Below are positions 47,405 through 59,700 of a stretch of DNA of 64,000 bases, one piece after another. The DNA is from Chlamydoabsidia padenii (lineage: Eukaryota > Mucoromycota > Mucoromycetes > Mucorales > Cunninghamellaceae). A program made the translations under genes and the position numbers. The notes beneath the pieces were generated by a model. The model searched no databases. It had not been told where the DNA came from and saw nothing but the letters and a program-made list of their open reading frames with translations. The stretch lies in assembly GCA_025330725.1 (NCBI GenBank), contig JAIWND010000028.1, positions 297,150 to 361,149 of the forward strand, given 5' to 3'. The stretch's first letter is position 1. Each line of letters begins with the position of its first letter.

Positions 47405-48677
47405 ATGCCTGCTCCATTAGAATACAACAACATGCGACGAATGAGCACCATAACAGCACCCACTAATGACATTGACTTTGAGTAAGTCCAAAAAAGAAAA
47501 AGAAAAACTGGCGACATTAGTTTGCCGTTGACATTAACCCCATACTAATCTTGAAACTCTGTATATTTTACTAGTGCTTATGACTTCCAACTCTGTCGAC
47601 CTCAAATGGATATCAAGGACACTTTTGAATCGCGTGAACTAGAAGCCAGTTACTGCCGTGATTTTGCTTGCTGTGGACTAATCCTGACTGATCTACACGA
47701 CCTGTTACAGCACTATGAAGAATGCCATGTCTCTGTGGAAGAAGAAGATTATGGTTTATACAACGAAGAAGATGAATTCGATGGTACCTTTATTGGCACA
47801 CCTCCTTTTGATGATGGCGCTATGCAGCTACAATCACAAATAAAACAGCAACAACCTGATGAAGAAGTGGTGGAAGCCCATGATGATTTGGATATTGACT
47901 TGCTCAAGAAAAGAGCGGCAGCCTACCTTACCGATATTTGTCAACATCCATCTGATTACAACAATCTTGCAACCTCTTTGATCACTACTTACACCGATGA
48001 TGATCATAGTACAGATGGCAATTGTGACAACTCAAAACAGGAAACAAGAAACAAGAAACGAAGTTATGATATGGCGATGATGGATCATATGGCTCAAAAT
48101 GCTGCTAAAAGGTTTGCATTGGCGGCGGCGACAAGCGGGACATACGATGACTCTATTCCATCATCATCTATTGGCTTATATCTCACTGATCAAGAACTTT
48201 TGGCTCATGCAGGTGTATTATTAGCCTCCTCCAGTCATCATTCAAGTAAGCTATAAATGAATCTGGCTTTTAAATGATATGATTCTCACTCTTATTTGTA
48301 TAGATCAAAATGCAGATAAACCTTACAAGTGTCCAGTGCAAGGGTGTGAAAAGGCATACAAGAATCCAAATGGACTAAAGTATCATAATCAACATGGTCA
48401 CTGCAGTTTGACGACAGATGAAAACGAAAACGTGGCTTCTAAACCTTATCAATGTGCGCTTGGCGGATGTGGAAAACGGTACAAGAATCTGAATGGATTA
48501 AAGTATCATATCGAACACTCTCATGTCGTTGCTTTGAATCACACTCTGGCTACTTTTGGCTCTTCCTACCTCATACAACAACAACAATATCAATCATCAA
48601 GTTCCCCGGTATCATCAACACCTAGTTTATCCCCTTCTTCTTCCCCGGAACTCTCTTGTTTATCTATACCTTTTTAG
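47405..48677 (+). CDS. Sfp1-like C2H2 zinc-finger transcription factor
   Basis: Three exons: 47405-47481, 47575-48245, 48304-48677; 373 aa. A first zinc finger of the Sfp1/JAZF1 type is near residue 56 (YCRDFACCGLILTDLHDLLQ then HYEECH). Two C-terminal C2H2 fingers follow after a long acidic and Gln-containing linker: YKCPVQGCEKAYKNPNGLKY then HNQHGH, and YQCALGGCGKRYKNLNGLKY then HIEHSH. Sfp1 in yeast is a TORC1-responsive activator of ribosomal protein and ribosome-biogenesis genes. The finger spacing (one N-terminal, a pair near the C-terminus) is that of the family. Introns join GA|T (Asp) and A|AT (Asn). The element TTTTCAAATCCCGCC lies 140 bp upstream. Confidence 0.85.
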
Positions 48678-49690
48678 AAACAGTCAACTTTCCCCCTCCC
48701 CTTTGTTTAACCCCTCCACACCTCCTTGTTTCCCCTTCTTTATCCAATTTGTACACATCTGTTTTGTAAATATTATCTACCCGAAAACTGAAAAGTTTCA
48801 GCTTTCATTCCCCTTCCCCTCTTTTTTTTTTTTTGTCGGGAGTAAAATTTAGTATAGTGTTAGTGTATATGATTCTTACAAAAAAAAAAGTTTATTCCCC
48901 TTGTTATTCGAAATAAAATCATGTCATTTGGAAAAATATTTTATACTTTGTTTAGTTTGTTGGTTCACTCAAATCCCCGCGTGATCTAAGGTCACCTAAT
49001 GTGTCCACATTTAAATAGGCGCTTTAATATTCTTGCATGATGGTTTGCAGGGCAGATTATGCGCGGGTAATGATAACGCATACAATATGTCACGGAAACA
49101 ATGGTAAAGTTTAAAACTACAAAAGGCATTCTATCAATACAACAAGATGTGCTGAATCCCAGGGCATAGATATATATTAACTAAGGCTATGTCTAATGCA
49201 CCTGATCGTGGAGATTAGATTTAGACGTTTGTTCGAAAAAGGAATGGTACATAGACTGTAAAGCCCGCCAACATCAAGTGTATATGCCATCTTGATTAAA
49301 GACGAAGAAAAAAGAGAGAGACCTGTCGGCGTTTAAAACGCGCACACCATTTGGCATTGACTTCATTCATTGTTAAAAGACCTATAAAGAGCAGTTATGT
49401 ATAACTTGTTTGATTTTATTTAAAACTAAAAAATAGGACTAAAATATACACAAGGACAATGTTTACTATTAAAAAAGAAAAAACGTATAAAATAAGGTAG
49501 GATAAAGAGGAAAGTGATCCATTCATGCAACTGATTCATATACATTTCCCTCCAAGATTTCAAAAGGAGCAGTAGTATAAATCAAGATGAAGAACAGTAA
49601 TAAAAATACTGAGACAATAGTTAATAGAATATAAAGGGATAAGTTATAAGTGTATGTATATATATATATATATATATAAGCTAAACTAAA

Positions 49691-49732
<42 letters not shown>

Positions 49733-49764
49733 ATGGATAGGGTGGTGTTCATAAAGGTGGTGTA
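48678..49764. other. Convergent intergenic region with 47-nt poly(A) run
   Basis: 3' flanks of two converging genes. A 47-nt A run (49693-49739) and a (TA)n stretch (about 49657-49678) lie just downstream of the FAR1-type stop codon. No gene is seen. Confidence 0.5.
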
Positions 49765-52409
49765 TCAAGGTAAAGTCGAATCATCCATCATCACATCGTC
49801 TTCAGAAGGTGATTTGCTTTGCTGTGTTTGTTGTTCCAGACTATTCATTTCTTGTGGCCGATGTGGCGGCATTGAATATTGACCAGTCGAAAAGGTGTGT
49901 TGTTGTTGTTGATGAGTATCAAATAGAGAACCTTTTTTATGATGCTGATGCTGATGGAATGAGGTGGATGGTGTTGGTGGTAATCCATGTATGTTGCTAT
50001 TTCCTGCTGATAAAGTGTGCATGGCCATAGGCACAGAAGAGTCGACGTTTGCTGCACCCGTATCTCCAGGTAGTTGTGTAGAATACATGAATAATGGGTT
50101 ACTTGAGCTGTGTGATATGGTGGCCCTTCCGTCATGTGCGTGTGATTGAGTTTCCGAAGCTCTATGTTGTTGCTGCTGTTGTTGCTGTGTTGTTATATCC
50201 ATCATTGACCTATAGGCTTCTTGTTGTTGTCGGTTCATATTGGTATTTCGATGTGTGCCTGAGGATGTTGCGTTGAGTGGTGGTGTACCTGTGTTGGAGT
50301 TTGTCAACAAAGAGGAATGATCAAAGAATGACATTTGATTTGGATCGGCACTGGCTGTAGTATTGGGATTGTAGTTGTTGAATGATTGTAACGAATAAGT
50401 TTGCGTTGCTTGTTGTAAGCGCATATTACCGCTTCCGCCTCCATCGTTGCCATAATGATGTGATTGATGTTGAGATTGTTGGTGTGGATGTGGATTAAAA
50501 GGTTCTGTTGGCATATAAAATGGCTGATGAGTATGATCAGAAGGTGGTCCATTTTGAAAGGTGGCGGAAGAAGTATTCGAGGTAGTGGTCCCAGATAATG
50601 ATTGCTGTTGAGGTGTTGTGGATGATGGACGCTTTTGCTGTTGTTGGAAAGAGGAAGTATATGATGACACAGAGGAAGAGCTTGGTGAGGTCAAAGAATA
50701 CAAGGAAGGATTGTTGAATGATAATGCCTGGTTAGGATGAGGACTGGTGACATCCATCATAGCTGAAGGAGAAGATAGAGAGTCGGCATAAGGGAAACGC
50801 TGTTGTTGCTGATGGTGGTGATGGTGATGTAGTTGCTGTTGATGATAGTGTTGCTGTATCTGTTGTTGTGGTGAAGTTGATTCAGACATAGGTCGAAAAT
50901 GTTGAGGTCGAACATATATAGTAAATGGAGGTATATATATTGTATGCGTTCCTTTTGGTTGCTGCTGCTGTTGTTGTTGTTGTGATATTGGTGGTGGTGG
51001 TGACGATGATGCAGTATCCAAAAGCATTGATTTCCGTTTCTTTGTTGATATTGCAGGTGACTCCTCCATTTCCGTTTTTATAAAACTTGTTGATGATGTA
51101 TCAGAAGACAAGGACGAGCGATGATGTAAAAGAGCAGGCGCTTGATTATATTGATGGTGACCAGAGGAGGATGACGGTGATGATGTGGACTTATCTGCAG
51201 GACCAGAAGTGAAAGTCGTAGTGGCGTTAGGAGTAGTTGTGATTTGGGTCCCCATATAATAATGCTGTTGATCGAGATCCATTGTAATTTGATCCAAAGG
51301 GAAATCCACCAATGCAGATGAAGATTCAGGAGGGAGTCGAGAGAGATGATAATAGTGATCCAACACCCGCATCAAGTCCGATTCCACATTGCCAAACCAA
51401 TCATCATGAGCAGCCACCACCGAACATAATTTTGCCGATAAATGTAAAAGTCTTTGTACGCGATCCATCACATCACGCTGCCTGATTCGTTTTCGTTCTT
51501 CGGTGAGTCGGTTGTAAAAGCGTCGTTCGTTCCAAGTAATATCCGGAAATCGTTGTTTGACGATGTCACGAATTTCATGAGTTTGCATCCGTTGTCGAGC
51601 CAGCTGTATAATAAATGTATTGACTTCCATGGGCCATGTCCTGACCATATCCTTGGGATCCATCATATCATGATTGTGTTCATATGCCGTTGTACTTGAT
51701 GCCTTTCGGAATTCCCATAAGCCTTGATTGTTTTCTGATAGGACCACCCGCCACCTGCAATCACATCTTTTGGAAGGTCGTTTTCGTTGTGGAGTCGGTT
51801 TCGGTTTTCGTTGCGAATCGGGAAGTCCTTCACGAGAGCAATAGACATAGATATTCTATTAAAGTAAAAAAAAAAAAAAAAAAAAGGCGGAGAAACCAGT
51901 CAGTTAGGACCCTATTTTCCTTTTCTATGCAATACACCGTTCGCTTGTACTAATACATCATTATAACCTATCACCATTTGACATATTTACCCCGCCCTTT
52001 ACTTCTTCCGTTTTACTTACCCTATTTGCACTGGCTTCTTGTTTAATAGTAAAACCAAATCCCGCACACGCATGACGGCAGAATTCAATCGCCGAGTGAC
52101 TATCAGGAAAGGATTGTTGAAGTAATTGTTGGTATAATGGTTCCATCTAGGTCATTGTTCAGAAGAAACAAGTCAACAAAATAAAAATAAAATGGAATCT
52201 AAGTTAGTAAACATGAAGTTTGTTGAGCATTACAAGATCAATTCATCATTACTAGTTGAATAGATTGTTCTTTTTTCCCTTTATAGGTTCATTCTTTTAC
52301 TTACCGCTTCCCGACTTCCTGAAAGTGGGTTTTGTTGAGGAGATGGCATACCTGGATCTTCATGTTGGTGTGGTTGTTGTTGCTGCTGAGGTAGTGGTGG
52401 GGGTGTCAT
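49765..52409 (-). CDS. FAR1-type zinc-finger protein (WRKY-GCM1 fold)
   Basis: Three exons: 52409-52305, 52146-52021, 51855-49765; 773 aa. The N-terminal domain reads SFPDSHSAIEFCRHACAGFG then FTIKQEASANRNIYVYCSREG, KRCDCRWRVVLSENNQGLWE and YEHNHDM: the FAR1-type Cys/Cys/His/His zinc fold related to WRKY and GCM1 and derived from Mutator-like transposases. The rest of a transposase (DDE core) is absent. A helical region (DIVKQRFPDITWNERRFYNR then LTEERKRIRQRDVMDRVQRL) follows, then ~500 residues of Gln/His/Ser-rich low complexity ending SPSEDDVMMDDSTLP. This suggests a DNA-binding transcription factor domesticated from a transposon. The first exon (MTPPPLPQQQQQPHQHE) is supported by a GTAAGT donor in phase, but the start could also be the Met at 52146. 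Confidence 0.8.
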
Positions 52410-53658
52410 GACGGTTATTTCTTGGTTGTTGACGTCTTGACTGGCAGGTTAACTCGTTACCACCGGATTGGTTGGTTCGTATAAGATAAAAGGAGGATGA
52501 AGTGTGGTATTGACTGGACTGGTAAGTTTTAAAAAGATTAGACAAAATGACCTAATCCATCAACAAACAAAGGAATACTTGAAGGAATGTAAATGATACA
52601 CGTATCCTTCGAGATGATCCAATGTATAAAAGAAGACAAGTGTAGCAGAGGGTGAAGGTAAAAAGAGAAGAAGAAGAAGAAGAAGAAGAAGATATATGTA
52701 AATAGAAAAAATAGAAAAAAGGAAGAAAGAAATAAAGGCAGGGATTAAAGGAGAGAGAAAGGAGAGAGAAAGAAAAAAAAAAGTCAAAAACGAAAATTGA
52801 TTTTTATTTTCAGTTTTGTTGTCGTGACAATAGAAAAAGGGGGGGAATAAAAAAAAATAAAAAATAAAAAAGAGGAAGGCAAGAAAACAAAACATGAAAA
52901 TGACCTATACCTTTAATTCTAAAGGATGGCAGAGATTTTTCCCTTTCACCTTGTTTTTTTAGTGAAGAATGCAGGGCCAAGAAACTGGCCCGACACACCC
53001 TAGGGAGGTAATGTGCTCAGATAGCGGGAATAAACACTTACACACGCACACAATAATGTATATAGTGCATGTAGTGCATACATCACTCCCCATTCAACAT
53101 CAAGTAGGGGGAATAAAGGAGTAAACTGCATATGGAAAAAGACAAGTTCATCTTTTTAATGGATGAGTAGGTTGTTTATTAATGACAACTTATCAATGCA
53201 AAATGCTTCAAATGACTTGATCCACCCCTCTTTCTCTTTCTTTCTTTCTCTCTATTCATCCCTTTATACATATCATATAATTAATGTGGCAACAACTTAA
53301 AAAGAGCGCGAAGATTAAAAAAGTGGTACAGGTACAAATAACAAACAAGGAGTGATTCGAGTAATGCAGGATCACCAATGAATAAAAAGCCCGCCTAAAT
53401 CCATACTTATCCAGATTGTAATCTGGCGCTTTCTCACCTCTCCCCTCCTTTAACCTTTTCTCTTTCTGCCCCTGAGTTATTGATGAACCAAGTCATATTG
53501 ACACCTGGACTCTGCTTTCATGCATTTCATTATCACAAAAGAATATCCAGGGGGGAGTCGGGAATTGAAAATTGTTTTCGTGGCGGGATTTTAAATAATA
53601 GAAGGAGACCAAAAAAAAAAAAAAATCCAACCTATCTCCCCTCCTCTTTCTTTTCTTT
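52410..53658. promoter_or_regulatory. Divergent promoter region between FAR1-type and NFKBIL1-like genes
   Basis: No gene. The FAR1-side flank is purine-rich (GAA repeats about 52665-52690 and long A/G tracts to 52880), i.e. pyrimidine-rich in the gene sense. GTCGGGAATTGAAAATT at about 53557 and GGCGGGATTTTAAAT at 53582-53596 lie 60-100 bp before the NFKBIL1-like start. Confidence 0.45.
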
Positions 53659-54441
53659 ATGCCCAAGCTAAAATACAAATCCAAATCTTCCAACCACAAG
53701 GCAACCTCAAAGAAAAAGAAAGAACGCTCTCACCGTCACCACCACAGTCAACAACATTATACCCCACCTACGATTTACGAAAATGAAGGAAACGTACCAC
53801 CTCCACAAGCATTCAAAACGACCGAAGAACAAGAATGGCGACAAAAACTCTTCGACGCCATGGTAGACGACGAAGATCCTTTTTACACCTTTTATGATGA
53901 CAGCAACTCTTCCAGACAACCACAGCAAATGTCGGATGATGCATATGCAGCTTATATCAACGAAGGCATGTATCAAAAACACCATGCTGAAGAAATCGCA
54001 CAAAAAGAAGCACGACGACAAGCCCGGGCCAAACGAAAAGCGGAAAAGGAAGAGGCACAACGGAAAATGGAAGAAGAACAGGCCAGGTATCAACAACAAG
54101 TCGATGAGATGGTGCGCCGACAAGATGGACAGAAACAACTCTTAAAAAGTCAAGAACGGTATGCTTTACTGTGGAAACAAACGTCTATCACTCGTCGCCG
54201 TGATGTACCTTGGCCGACAGTTGGATCACGAATCACTCGAGATAATGTGCGGGCTTTTGTGATGGATCATACAATAAAACAACTACGGCAAGAACAATTA
54301 CGATACCATCCTGACAAGTTTATCCCACGAATACGACAACTCTTTATAGGATCCGATGATGATTTGGATTGGATCCGGCGAAAGGATAATGAAGTCTCTG
54401 GCTGGTTGAATGAACTATGGACCGAACGAAATAGGTCTTGA
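53659..54441 (+). CDS. NFKBIL1-like protein
   Basis: Single exon, 260 aa. N-terminus Lys/His-rich (KSKSSNHKATSKKKKERSHR), then an acidic patch, a long charged coiled coil (about residues 105-170: AEEIAQKEARRQARAKRKAE and onwards), and a C-terminal domain with DVPWP, LRQEQLRYHPDKF and a final Trp-rich helix (VSGWLNELW). The LRxxQLRxHPDKF motif with an upstream DIPWP is the hallmark of NFKBIL1 and its fungal relatives; it resembles a J-domain HPD but lacks the rest of that fold. NFKBIL1 has been linked to splicing and RNA processing. Ankyrin repeats of the animal protein are absent. The first ATG is used. Confidence 0.75.
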   Translation: MPKLKYKSKSSNHKATSKKKKERSHRHHHSQQHYTPPTIYENEGNVPPPQAFKTTEEQEWRQKLFDAMVDDEDPFYTFYDDSNSSRQPQQMSDDAYAAYINEGMYQKHHAEEIAQKEARRQARAKRKAEKEEAQRKMEEEQARYQQQVDEMVRRQDGQKQLLKSQERYALLWKQTSITRRRDVPWPTVGSRITRDNVRAFVMDHTIKQLRQEQLRYHPDKFIPRIRQLFIGSDDDLDWIRRKDNEVSGWLNELWTERNRS

Positions 54442-54726
54442 TCCTTGGATTACCATTGTTTTAGATTAGTTACTGTTGATTATTTATGCATTTTAATAAA
54501 ATAACATCATCATCATCATCATCATCATCATTTATTATATATATACTGTTTTAGTAAAAAAGTTATAAAATGGGGGGGGTGTATGGAATGACAACAGAAG
54601 AAGAACAAGAAGAAGAAGGGGGAAAAAATACAAAAACTATGTAGAGAGAGAGAGAGAGAGAGAGAGGAGGGTAGGATTAAACTAATATACGTGCGGGGGA
54701 ATGACATATTCTATAATTATACCAAA

Positions 54727-56024
54727 CTATTCTACCAAACGCCAAATTCGGACAACACCATCATCACCAACAGAAGCAAGCCAATCACCATGTGTTTCAT
54801 TAGGATACCAGCTTACACAATTAATATCATGTACACCATGAGCATCATTCATTGTCGCCACCGAAGACCAAGTAGGTGCATTGTCATCGAGATTTTCAAC
54901 ATCCTTTGCGAATATCCGTAAAGAATTATCACCACTAGCACTAGCAATATGACCATGGACCTTGGACCAAGATACCGAGTAGACACAACGATCATGCATG
55001 CCAGATAACGTACATACCGTCTTCCATACCGCTTCTCCATTAGGTGTTGCTATTCCTTCCTTATTGTTAGGTCCATACATTTTCCATATACGTAATGTTT
55101 GGTCGTCCGATCCTGAAACTAAGGGAGGGGGTTAATGATGAGCGTTTTCCTTATTTTCCTTCTTCCTTGTTTTACCTATTTGATCACCATCAGCGTTGAA
55201 ATCAATAGACCATACAGTGGAAGAATGACCTTGTAATGTATCGGCACAGTACCAATCATCTTCATCTTCTTTCCATATCTTGATTGTATCATCATAACTT
55301 GCTGATGCCAGGACTTCTTGTTTAGGATGCCATGCCACCATTTTGACGTCTTGAGTGTGTTCTTGTAATACACTGAGGCATTCAAAGTCATTGTCTGATT
55401 CCACTATTAAGTATAAATATCATATCAAATCAAGTTAGTATACATATAGCAAATATGTTCAATTGTCATCATTACCTTCCCAAATCCATACACTCTTGTC
55501 TCGACTGCAAGTAGCCAATAAAGCCCCAGTGGAAGACCAGGCCACAGACTTGATTTCGTTTTCATGTCCTTCCAAAGTAGCTACACATTCCCAATCCTTT
55601 TCACGAGCATCATGTTCCCAAATCCCAGTAGTAGCGTCGAAACTAGCCGTTGCCACTTCGTTCCCAGAAGCTGACCAAGCAACACTACGCACCGTTCGTT
55701 TGTGTGCCCCTTCCAATGTATCGATACAGTGCCATTGAGTAAAGTCATTGTGTGTGATAGGTGTCCATAATCGTACCGTTTTATCTCCAGAGCAAGTGGC
55801 TAACATTGTCTTGGTAGGATGCCAGGACGCTTGCCAGACACGATCTTGATGTCCTATATACCCCAACATTAAAAGAAAGGGAAAAAACAAACAATATAAT
55901 ATTGGTTTTAAAAATAAAAAGTTTTGTAGCATTAGTATTGAATGACATTGTTTCTTTGGTACATCTTTTACAGTATTTCAATTTAATTACCTTCTAAAGT
56001 GGCTAATAATTCGAGACGAGGCAT
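54727..56024 (-). CDS. CIA1: Cia1/CIAO1 WD40 protein of cytosolic Fe-S assembly
   Basis: Seven-bladed WD40 propeller of the CIA targeting complex that hands Fe-S clusters to cytosolic and nuclear proteins. Four exons: 56024-55991, 55853-55476, 55403-55176, 55118-54727; 343 aa. It starts [22 protein letters not shown] repeats end in VRLWTP, TGIWEHD, VWIWE, IKIWKED, LRIWKM, LRIFAKD and [12 protein letters not shown]1-specific stretches include [40 protein letters not shown] and [17 protein letters not shown]. All introns are phase 1 (G|G or G|T). GCGGCGATTTAA at 56113-56124 lies 90 bp upstream. Confidence 0.95.
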
Positions 56025-56764
56025 TGTTCGGTTACCAATAAAAAGTAAGTAGGTAAAGAAAGAGACGAAAAAGTGTTTTCTTTGGGAGCAGAAGATATCG
56101 CAGGAATATTGAAGCGGCGATTTAATATAAAACTGCATTCGCCAATGGAATACCGATATTGTGAGATATACCTCATTTGTACAAGTATATAGGATCATCA
56201 ACATCTTTATGACATTCAGGTGGCATCATCCAATCGATTGGTATACAAAAGTATTCATCTTAAGTAATAATAATAAAAAAGGGGGAAGAGTCCTAATATA
56301 TCAGGTATGAGGCTGGGTCGATCCTTTTAAAAATGATTCATGCTATTTGTTCGGTTTTTACTTTGCAGCCAGTAGAGATGATGCAAGCATACCTCAAGCA
56401 ACCTTCTTTTTGATCAATGAAATAAAAAGAGAGAGATTCTATACCGGGATGGATGCATAAATGAAAACGGCACCCCTGAGAAGAGGAAAGGGCACTATCG
56501 CATAAACCCAGCAAACTGAACAATGGAAGATCGTGATGTTGCATCATCATTAATACTCTATTCAGTGTATATATAAAGTATATATATGATAAGGACTAAC
56601 AATGTATAAAAGTTTTACCTATTCCATATGTCAAAGTGCGAGATGAAATCTTCGTGTTTCATCACCATCAAATAAATTGAAATCCCGACTCCGAATATGT
56701 GCTGTATACTTGATATTCTTTGCACTTTTCTTTCTTCTTTGCTTTTGTAATTCTTTTTAACATC
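56025..56764. promoter_or_regulatory. Divergent promoter region between CIA1 and 5-oxoprolinase
   Basis: No gene. GCGGCGATTTAA (56113-56124) is close to CIA1, and TTGAAATCCCGAC (about 56678-56690) is 75-85 bp before the oxoprolinase start: again one element per divergent gene. Confidence 0.5.
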
Positions 56765-59700
56765 ATGGCGTCACCCAATGTACCCAACAATGAAAAGCTC
56801 ATGATATGTATCGATCGTGGTGGAACATTTACTGACTGTATTGGTTTTAGAGGGACCCCCGGACAACCAGGTTACGAAGAATTCGTGGTGAAACTTTTAT
56901 CAGAAGACCCTTCCAACTACAAAGATGCTCCTACTGAAGGTATCAGGCGTATCATTGAAATGGCAACAAAACAAAAACAACCTCGCGATAAGCCTGTGCC
57001 TACCTCATTACTGGGTAAGACTATATATAAAGGCACCCATACAGTAAACATTAACCATATTCCTTATCTCTCTCTCTCTCTCTCTCTCTCTCACACCTTT
57101 TTTTTTTGTAATGGGTCATAGGTAGCGTCCGCATGGGAACAACAGTTGCTACCAATGCTTTACTAGAACGAAAAGGTGAAAAGTGTGCACTCTTGATTAC
57201 TAAAGGTTACAAGGACCTCCTCACCATTGGTAGGTCAAACATACACAAAAAAAATAAAAAGGTAGGGCGAATTATTAATCACTTTATTATAGGAAATCAA
57301 TCTCGACCAAAGATTTTTGATCTTTCAGTCACCAAACCCGATGTCCTTCACCAACATGTTGTAGAGGTGGATGAAAGGTAAACGAAACTAACAATTTGAT
57401 CACCCCAGGATGGATTTTCTCACGCTTCGACTTACTAATAAATTAGAGTAATTTTGTTGAATTCTGCCAACTCATCGGAACCTGTCAACCCATTGGACCT
57501 ATCAAAAGAAGATCCCACGACTATTGTACAAGGCATCTCTGGCGATTGGATAAAAATTCAAGATAAACCTGGTAAGAACTGAAAACTAGATTGATGATCA
57601 ATTTAACTGACTCTATTTTTACATTTTAGATTTCGATAAAGTCAAGAAACAGCTTCAAGAAATATACAATGATGGATATAAAAGTATAGCCGTATGCTTG
57701 ATGCATTCTTATACCTTTCCCGGTAAGGATATTAGTATAATATGAATATAAATGCTAACTACTACTTCTTTTTTAGATCATGAAAAGGAGATTGGTGATG
57801 TGGCCAAATCTATAGGGTTCGAACATATCTCTTTATCACATCAAGTCATGCCCATGGTCAAGATTGTCCCCCGAGGTACTTCTGCTGATGCTGATGCTTA
57901 CTTGACTCCTTGTATCCAAAAATACATTCAAGGTTTCACCAGTGGATTCGATGATGGCTTTGAAAAAGGAACTACTCAACTTCAATTCATGCAAAGTGAT
58001 GGTGGATTAGGTAAAATGAACAAAAAAAAAACCCCCCCCTGATGAATGATTACTAATAAAAACACTTTTACTTTACTTTACTTTACTTTACTTTACTTTA
58101 GTCCCGGTCAGTCATTTCTCAGGTTTCCGTGCGATTCTATCTGGACCAGCCGGTGGTGTGGTTGGATATGCTTTGACAAGTTTTGAATCAGAATTGGATC
58201 GTACTCCAGTGATTGGATTTGACATGGGTGGAACAAGTACTGATGTATCTCGTTATGATGGCTATTATGAACATGTATTTGAATCAACAACAGCTGGAGT
58301 CACTATTCAGGCACCTCAATTGGATATCAACACTGTCGCTGCTGGTGGTGGATCTATGCTCTTTTTTGAAAATGGAATGTTTGTCGTTGGTCCTCAGGTA
58401 AAATCATATCAGCAAACATCTTGTTAATGTAGTATTCAACTGTTTTTTTTTTTTATAATTATATATATAGAGTGCAGGTGCTCATCCTGGTCCTGCGTGT
58501 TACCGTAAAGGGGGTCCTTTGGCTGTATCTGATGCAAACTTATTCTTGGGTCGGCTCCTACCTGATTACTTTCCAAAGATATTTGGTCCTGATGAAAACG
58601 AAGCCTTGGACTGTGATGTGGTACGGGAAAAATTCACTCAGCTGGCTGAGGAAATCAACAAATCGACAGGGGAATCAAAAAGTCTCGACGAAATCGTGTA
58701 TGGATTCATCAAGGTGGCAAACGAAACTATGTGTCGTCCTATCCGTGCTTTAACTGAAGCGAAAGGGCATGATACAAGTAATCATGTATTGGCAGTATTT
58801 GGTGGCGCTGGTGGTCAACATGGTAAGCGAAATGGTGGGGAATAAACTTTGACCTAGGATTAACCTCTCTCTCTTTAATTTTTTTTTTTTTTAGCTTGCG
58901 GTATTGCTCGTAATTTGGGTATTGGTAAAATTGTTTTGTATCGTCACTCATCCATTCTTTCGGCATTTGGTTTGGCTTTGGCGGATGTGGTTCATGAAGT
59001 CCAAGAACCTTGCGCGGAAATTCTTTGTGAATCATCTCTCCCTCTTTTGAAGAAACGGGTGACAAAATTGATTGAATCATGCACTAACGAACTCCAGCAA
59101 CAAGGCTTTAAAAAACATCTACTGATCACTGAAGTGTATTTGAATCTTCGCTATGATGGAACCGACTGTGCTCTAATGACTCTACAACCAAACAATGGTG
59201 ATAATTGGGACTTTGGAAGCGCCTTCACTCGACTCTACAAGCAAGAATTTGGCTTCTCCTTGCCTGACCGATCAATTGTAGTGGACGATATCCGTGTGCG
59301 GGGTATTGGCAAAACAATGAATTATCAAGACTTGACACCTGGAAAAGAAATCATCAACAGTCAACAAAACATACACTTGGTTGAACCTGAAAAAGAACAA
59401 TCAAGTACTACCTCTGTCTACTTTGAAGCAACAGGTCGATTGAACAATGTCCCGGTGTATCTTTTGTCCAAGCTCTCTCCTGGCTCCAAGGTAGAAGGTC
59501 CGGCAATGATTATTGATGCAACTGCGACTGTGGTGGTGGAACCTTCTTGCTCGGCCCTGATTACTTCTCAACATATTACTATCACCGTCGGCAAAGGCGA
59601 AAAGAAAAAGGTCACTACTAAATTGGAACCGATTCAACTCTCTATCTTCTCCCATCGATTCATGTCTATTGCCGAACAAATGGGCCGCACTTTACAAAAG

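Noticed and set aside
53659..54441. J-domain (DnaJ) protein call based on HPDKF
   Set aside because: Only the HPD-like triplet is present; the surrounding helices and the DIPWP-type segment fit NFKBIL1-like proteins better.
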